A stretch of 34,689 nucleotides of DNA from Neisseria sp. (GTDB taxonomy: Bacteria; Pseudomonadota; Gammaproteobacteria; Burkholderiales; Neisseriaceae): positions 1-34,689 of the forward strand of contig NZ_JAUNHL010000030.1 of assembly GCF_030523955.1 (NCBI RefSeq). The letters are read 5' to 3'. The translations under genes and the position numbers were made by a program. The notes under the pieces are model-generated. The model searched no databases. It was not told the DNA's origin and saw only the letters and a program-made list of their open reading frames with translations. Shown here one piece after another: positions 31,632-34,689 of this stretch; position 1 is the stretch's first letter; every line of letters begins with the position of its first letter.

Positions 31632-32735
31632 CTACAACACCCATTCAAAAGCAAACGCCCAATTGGCCAAACCGGCGCTGTCGCGCAGGCAGCCGCGGGC
31701 ACCATTGAGACGGCCGGAGGTGTTGGCTTCGCCGTTGTCGAAAGCATAAGTGATGCGGCTGCCGGCGGGTAGGGGGCGGTTGCTTCTTAATAATACGCGG
31801 TTGTGCGCGCTCTGTAAGCGGACTTCGGTAATCCGGGCATCGCCGGCATCAGACAAGACAAAACCGTAATGGCCGGGGTCGCTGACTTGTACGGTATCGA
31901 ACTGCAAAGGCGCAACGGGCACGGAAAATTCGATTTCGATCGTGTGATCATCTGGCCGGAAAACCGCCAGCGGCCGTACGCCGCTCCAACGTTCGTTCCG
32001 GTCCAATATAGTATGGCAGGCACGGGCGTAATAGCGGCCGAGCAGGTTCATGGAAGCAGCATCGGGATGGGCGTGGTCGAGATAATCGAAGGCGTATTTG
32101 GGACAAACCAAGGTGGTATGCGGCTGCAAACCGGCACGCAGCTGGGCGAACGGGGTCGTGAAATGATGGCGAACCGGCGCGGCGCGGGCATAACCGGCGG
32201 CGCTGGCGGTTTGGCAGGTAAACAGCGGCAGCGTGAGCGGCCGGCCACACAGGCGGGCGATATCGGTTTCGAAGTCGAGACGCCATTGCGCCAGTTTTTG
32301 CTCGTAATCCGGCGTGCCCAGATAGCCGTCGGTTTCGCCGTGCACCACCAGCAGTGCGCGGTAGCGGATGGGGCGTACGCTGTTTTCCAGCAGCCTGACT
32401 TGCTCGAGGATGTGCGGATAAACGCCGCTGTCGCCGCCTTTTTTCAATCGGTGGTAAGCCAAACCGCCGCCGGCTGCGCCGATGACGACCAAGGGGCGGC
32501 TGTTATCAGCCAGCCGTTGTCGGGCAAAGGCAGAACACAATGTTTCCACTCGGTTTTCCGCCAACGGCACCAATTGGCCGTTAGGCGGCGAGTCTGCACG
32601 AAATACCGGGCCACCCGCCAGCATATAGGCCTGTCTGAAAGGGAAAGGCGCCGTGCTGACCGCTTCGGCTACGCCGCCGGCCAGACTTTGGCCGGTTAGG
32701 ATATAGGCATCGAGGGGTGTCGCAACGGCGCTCAT
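31632..32735 (-). CDS. SGNH-type esterase, sialate-O-acetylesterase-like (SASA)
   Basis: Predicted hydrolase removing acetyl groups from a carbohydrate. The 367-aa product has block I ILTGQSLAGG (nucleophile Ser, cf. GQSNM in the family), IGAAGGGLAYHRL, block III VVHGETDGYLGTPDYEQKL, and a C-terminal Asp-His pair candidate in DYLDHAHPDAASMNLLGRYY. The last 110 residues form a beta-rich domain. There is no clear signal peptide with the ATG at 32735; a TTG at 32759 would add eight residues but has no ribosome site. It begins 28 bp after suhB, possibly cotranscribed. The substrate is unknown. A one-mismatch DUS (GGCCTGTCTGAA) lies inside at 32628-32639. Confidence 0.75.
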   Translation of the reverse strand: MSAVATPLDAYILTGQSLAGGVAEAVSTAPFPFRQAYMLAGGPVFRADSPPNGQLVPLAENRVETLCSAFARQRLADNSRPLVVIGAAGGGLAYHRLKKGGDSGVYPHILEQVRLLENSVRPIRYRALLVVHGETDGYLGTPDYEQKLAQWRLDFETDIARLCGRPLTLPLFTCQTASAAGYARAAPVRHHFTTPFAQLRAGLQPHTTLVCPKYAFDYLDHAHPDAASMNLLGRYYARACHTILDRNERWSGVRPLAVFRPDDHTIEIEFSVPVAPLQFDTVQVSDPGHYGFVLSDAGDARITEVRLQSAHNRVLLRSNRPLPAGSRITYAFDNGEANTSGRLNGARGCLRDSAGLANWAFAFEWVL

Positions 32736-32763
32736 CGGCAAACTCGCGTGAGCCGGCAATCAA

Positions 32764-33558
32764 TCAGGCGGCCGGCAGGTGTTTCTGGATAATGTGCAGC
32801 ATTTGAGCCAGCACTTTGGGGTTGGCGCAGACGATATCGCCGCTCTCCAGCCAGCCTTGTTCGCCGCGCATATCGGTAACGATGGCACCGGCTTCGCTGG
32901 CAATCAGCGCACCGGCGGCGATGTCCCAAGGCTTCAGATTGAATTCGAAGAAACCGTCGAAGCGGCCGCAGGCTACCGCGCATAAGTCTAATGCGGCCGC
33001 ACCTTCGCGGCGGCCGCCGGCGGTGCGCGCCAACAGGTCGCGCAAAATCGCCAGATAAGTATCCATCATGCTTTGGTCGACCACCGGAAAGCCGGTGCCG
33101 ATCAGGCATTGGTTTAATTCGAAACGGGAAGAGGCACGGATGCGGCGGTCGTTCAGCAACGCGCCTTGACCGCGCGAGGCCATATAAAGATCATTGCGCT
33201 CAGGCGCGTAAATCAGGGCTTCTTGCAATGAACCTTTGTGCAAGAGTGCCATTGAAATCGCGTATTGGGGGTGGCCGTGCAGGTAATTGGTGGTACCGTC
33301 CAAGGGATCGATAATCCATTCGTATTCGGCTTTGGCATTGCCGTGGCTGCCGGTTTCTTCGGTGGTGATTTTGTGGTGCGGATAGGCTTCTTGCAGAATT
33401 TGAATAATGATGTTTTCTGATTCGCGGTCGACGTCGGAAACGAAATCGTTAAATGCTTTGCTGTTGATTTTTAAAGAGGAAAGGTTGCCGGAGGCGCGTA
33501 CCATCATATCGCCGGCGCGGCGGGCGGCTTTTAGGGCTGTATTGAGGATAGGATTCAT
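32764..33558 (-). CDS. suhB: inositol-monophosphatase family protein SuhB
   Basis: Mg2+-dependent phosphatase fold; E. coli SuhB also joins rRNA transcription antitermination complexes. The 264-aa product has the metal-binding EETGSHG, the signature DPLDGTTNYLHGHPQYA, and the C-terminal WDIAAGALIASEAGAIV. It begins MNPILNTALKAARRAG with GGAA upstream, so the longer frame to 33615 is rejected. Length fits the family. It is divergent from trmJ, as is common for suhB-trmJ pairs. Confidence 0.95.
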   Translation of the reverse strand: MNPILNTALKAARRAGDMMVRASGNLSSLKINSKAFNDFVSDVDRESENIIIQILQEAYPHHKITTEETGSHGNAKAEYEWIIDPLDGTTNYLHGHPQYAISMALLHKGSLQEALIYAPERNDLYMASRGQGALLNDRRIRASSRFELNQCLIGTGFPVVDQSMMDTYLAILRDLLARTAGGRREGAAALDLCAVACGRFDGFFEFNLKPWDIAAGALIASEAGAIVTDMRGEQGWLESGDIVCANPKVLAQMLHIIQKHLPAA

Positions 33559-33686
33559 GGGGATTTCCAGTACAAAATAGGCAAGCCGGCGGGTACAATA
33601 GCGGCCAGCAAGCAAAATTAACGATATTTTTTAAAGAACAGATGCCGCCCATTATACTCTTCGGGTGCAAATAAAGACAGCCAGCA

Positions 33687-34496
33687 ATGAATAAACCACA
33701 GCTTCCCGATTTCCTCGGTAATATCCATATCGTGTTAACCCGTACCAGCCACCCGGCCAATATCGGTGCCGCCGCCCGGGCCATGAAAACCATGGGCCTC
33801 AAACGGCTGACCTTGGTCGCCCCCAATCTGATGGCAACGCCGATGACTGTCGAGCCGGCGCCGTTTGATGCCGGAAATCCGGCAGCATTCAGTTTGCCGG
33901 AAGAGAGTTTTATTTTGGCTTCCGGCGCGGCCGATGTATTGGAGCAGGCGCGTATTGTCGCCACTTTGCCCGAAGCGTTGGCCGATACCACGCTCAGCTG
34001 CGCACTCACCAGCCGCAAACGCGAGCTGACCGCGCCGTTGCAAACGCCACGCGAATCGGTGCCTGAGTTGTTGCAGGCGGCACGTGCAGGGCAGCAGGTG
34101 GCGCTGGTGTTCGGCAATGAAACTTACGGCTTGAGCATAGAGGAAGTGCAACACTGCAACCGCTTGATGACCATCAACGGCAATCCTGATTATTTCTCAC
34201 TGAATTTGGCGCAGGCGGTGCAGGTGGTGTGCTACGAATTGTTCAGCCAAGTGGATGTGCCGATGGATTATCTGGCGGCCGAAACCCACCCGGCCACCCA
34301 TCAGCAAATCAACGGTTTGGTGAATCATTTGGAAAGCCTGATGAACGACGTAAATTTTTTCAACCGCCGCAACGGTGAGCGTATCGTGCGCCGGATGCGC
34401 AGCCTGTTTTCGCGTGCCAATACCGAAACGGAAGACATCGATATTCTGCGCGGCTTGTTTAATACGGTGAAACGGCGTTTGAAAGACGATATTTAA
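33687..34496 (+). CDS. trmJ: tRNA (cytidine/uridine-2'-O-)-methyltransferase TrmJ
   Basis: Methylates the ribose of nucleotide 32 in tRNA anticodon loops using SAM. The 269-aa product has the SPOUT knot motifs VLTRTSHPANIGAAARAMKT at the start, LVFGNETYGLSIEEV, and YFSLNLAQAVQVVCYELF. The C-terminal extension (about 170-269, with LMNDVNFFNRRNGERIVRRM) is typical of TrmJ rather than TrmL. The ribosome site is weak (CAGCCAGCA). It is divergent from suhB and ends with a DUS-pair terminator. Confidence 0.95.
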   Translation: MNKPQLPDFLGNIHIVLTRTSHPANIGAAARAMKTMGLKRLTLVAPNLMATPMTVEPAPFDAGNPAAFSLPEESFILASGAADVLEQARIVATLPEALADTTLSCALTSRKRELTAPLQTPRESVPELLQAARAGQQVALVFGNETYGLSIEEVQHCNRLMTINGNPDYFSLNLAQAVQVVCYELFSQVDVPMDYLAAETHPATHQQINGLVNHLESLMNDVNFFNRRNGERIVRRMRSLFSRANTETEDIDILRGLFNTVKRRLKDDI

Positions 34497-34523
34497 AAGA
34501 TGGTATTTGATAATGATTAAAGA

Positions 34524-34560
34524 CAATGCCTGTCTGAAAATATTTTTCAGACAGGCATTG
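34524..34560. terminator. DUS-pair terminator after trmJ
   Basis: A 17-bp stem (CAATGCCTGTCTGAAAA and its complement) with loop TAT contains two exact inverted uptake sequences (34527-34538, 34546-34557) and lies 28 bp after the trmJ stop. The remaining 129 bases to the window end are AT-rich and show no gene or motif I can support. Confidence 0.8.
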
Positions 34561-34689
34561 TTGATGGAAAAGGGATTTTTATAACATTTGTACAATAAAT
34601 AATTATATGCACTATTTTCTTGGAAATATTTTAATCTTGAATTGTCAAACCAAGCGCAACGTTTTTCGAAACAGCACCTCATAAGCACA

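Noticed and set aside
26798..32735. A complete prophage or tail module
   Set aside because: Only a tailspike-like and an esterase-like gene suggest phage; no capsid, terminase, tail, integrase or lysis gene occurs, and housekeeping genes lie between and beside them.

Overview
The window looks like a chromosomal segment of a Neisseria species. At least 18 exact copies of the 12-mer TGCCTGTCTGAA lie on the two strands, mostly between genes and often as inverted pairs. It resembles the Neisseriaceae DNA uptake sequence (DUS) but is not the meningococcal GCCGTCTGAA form. It matches the dialect I recall as TG-wadDUS, described for Neisseria wadsworthii. Correia-type (NEMIS/CREE) elements, the Neisseria-type GshA, and lipoprotein genes interspersed among leuC, leuD and leuB all fit that family.

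Layout. 1-494: end of a tRNA operon (Gly-GCC partial, Cys-GCA, an aberrant Cys-like tRNA, Leu-TAA) with its terminator. 578-1135: an IS630 remnant cut by a Correia-type element. 1240-5903: a small lipoprotein, tyrB (aromatic aminotransferase), a SIMPL-domain periplasmic protein and two tandem M48 lipoprotein metallopeptidases. 6166-13487: a self-contained 4-hydroxyproline catabolic cluster: a divergent PAS/AraC regulator, then epimerase, FAD-dependent D-hydroxyproline dehydrogenase, DapA-family deaminase, aldehyde dehydrogenase and an AGCS sodium symporter. Together they would turn trans-4-hydroxy-L-proline (abundant in host collagen) into 2-oxoglutarate. 13502-16964: pqiABC, an MCE-type envelope lipid transport system, on the minus strand. 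17120-21985: leuC, leuD and leuB on the minus strand, interspersed with an entericidin-like lipoprotein, an NTF2-like lipoprotein, a small membrane protein and a YhcH-family protein. 22240-26701: gshA, thiD, a SpoU-family RNA methyltransferase, a macro-domain protein and an SEC-C protein on the plus strand. 26798-29790: a phage-tailspike-like beta-helix protein followed by an orphan sensor histidine kinase. 29797-31616: a repeat-rich block around tas (aldo-keto reductase). 31632-34496: an SGNH/sialate-esterase-like protein, suhB and trmJ.

Most genes are conserved housekeeping or envelope genes. The least ordinary parts are: (i) the tRNA-Cys-like gene with a 3-bp-longer anticodon stem; (ii) two nearly identical 143-bp MITEs, each inserted at the same pentamer of a DUS, flanking tas; (iii) the orphan tailspike-like protein next to a kinase with no response regulator; (iv) the hydroxyproline cluster with a 21-bp-spaced repeat in its divergent promoter. 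All calls were made by reading the sequence; no database search was run.
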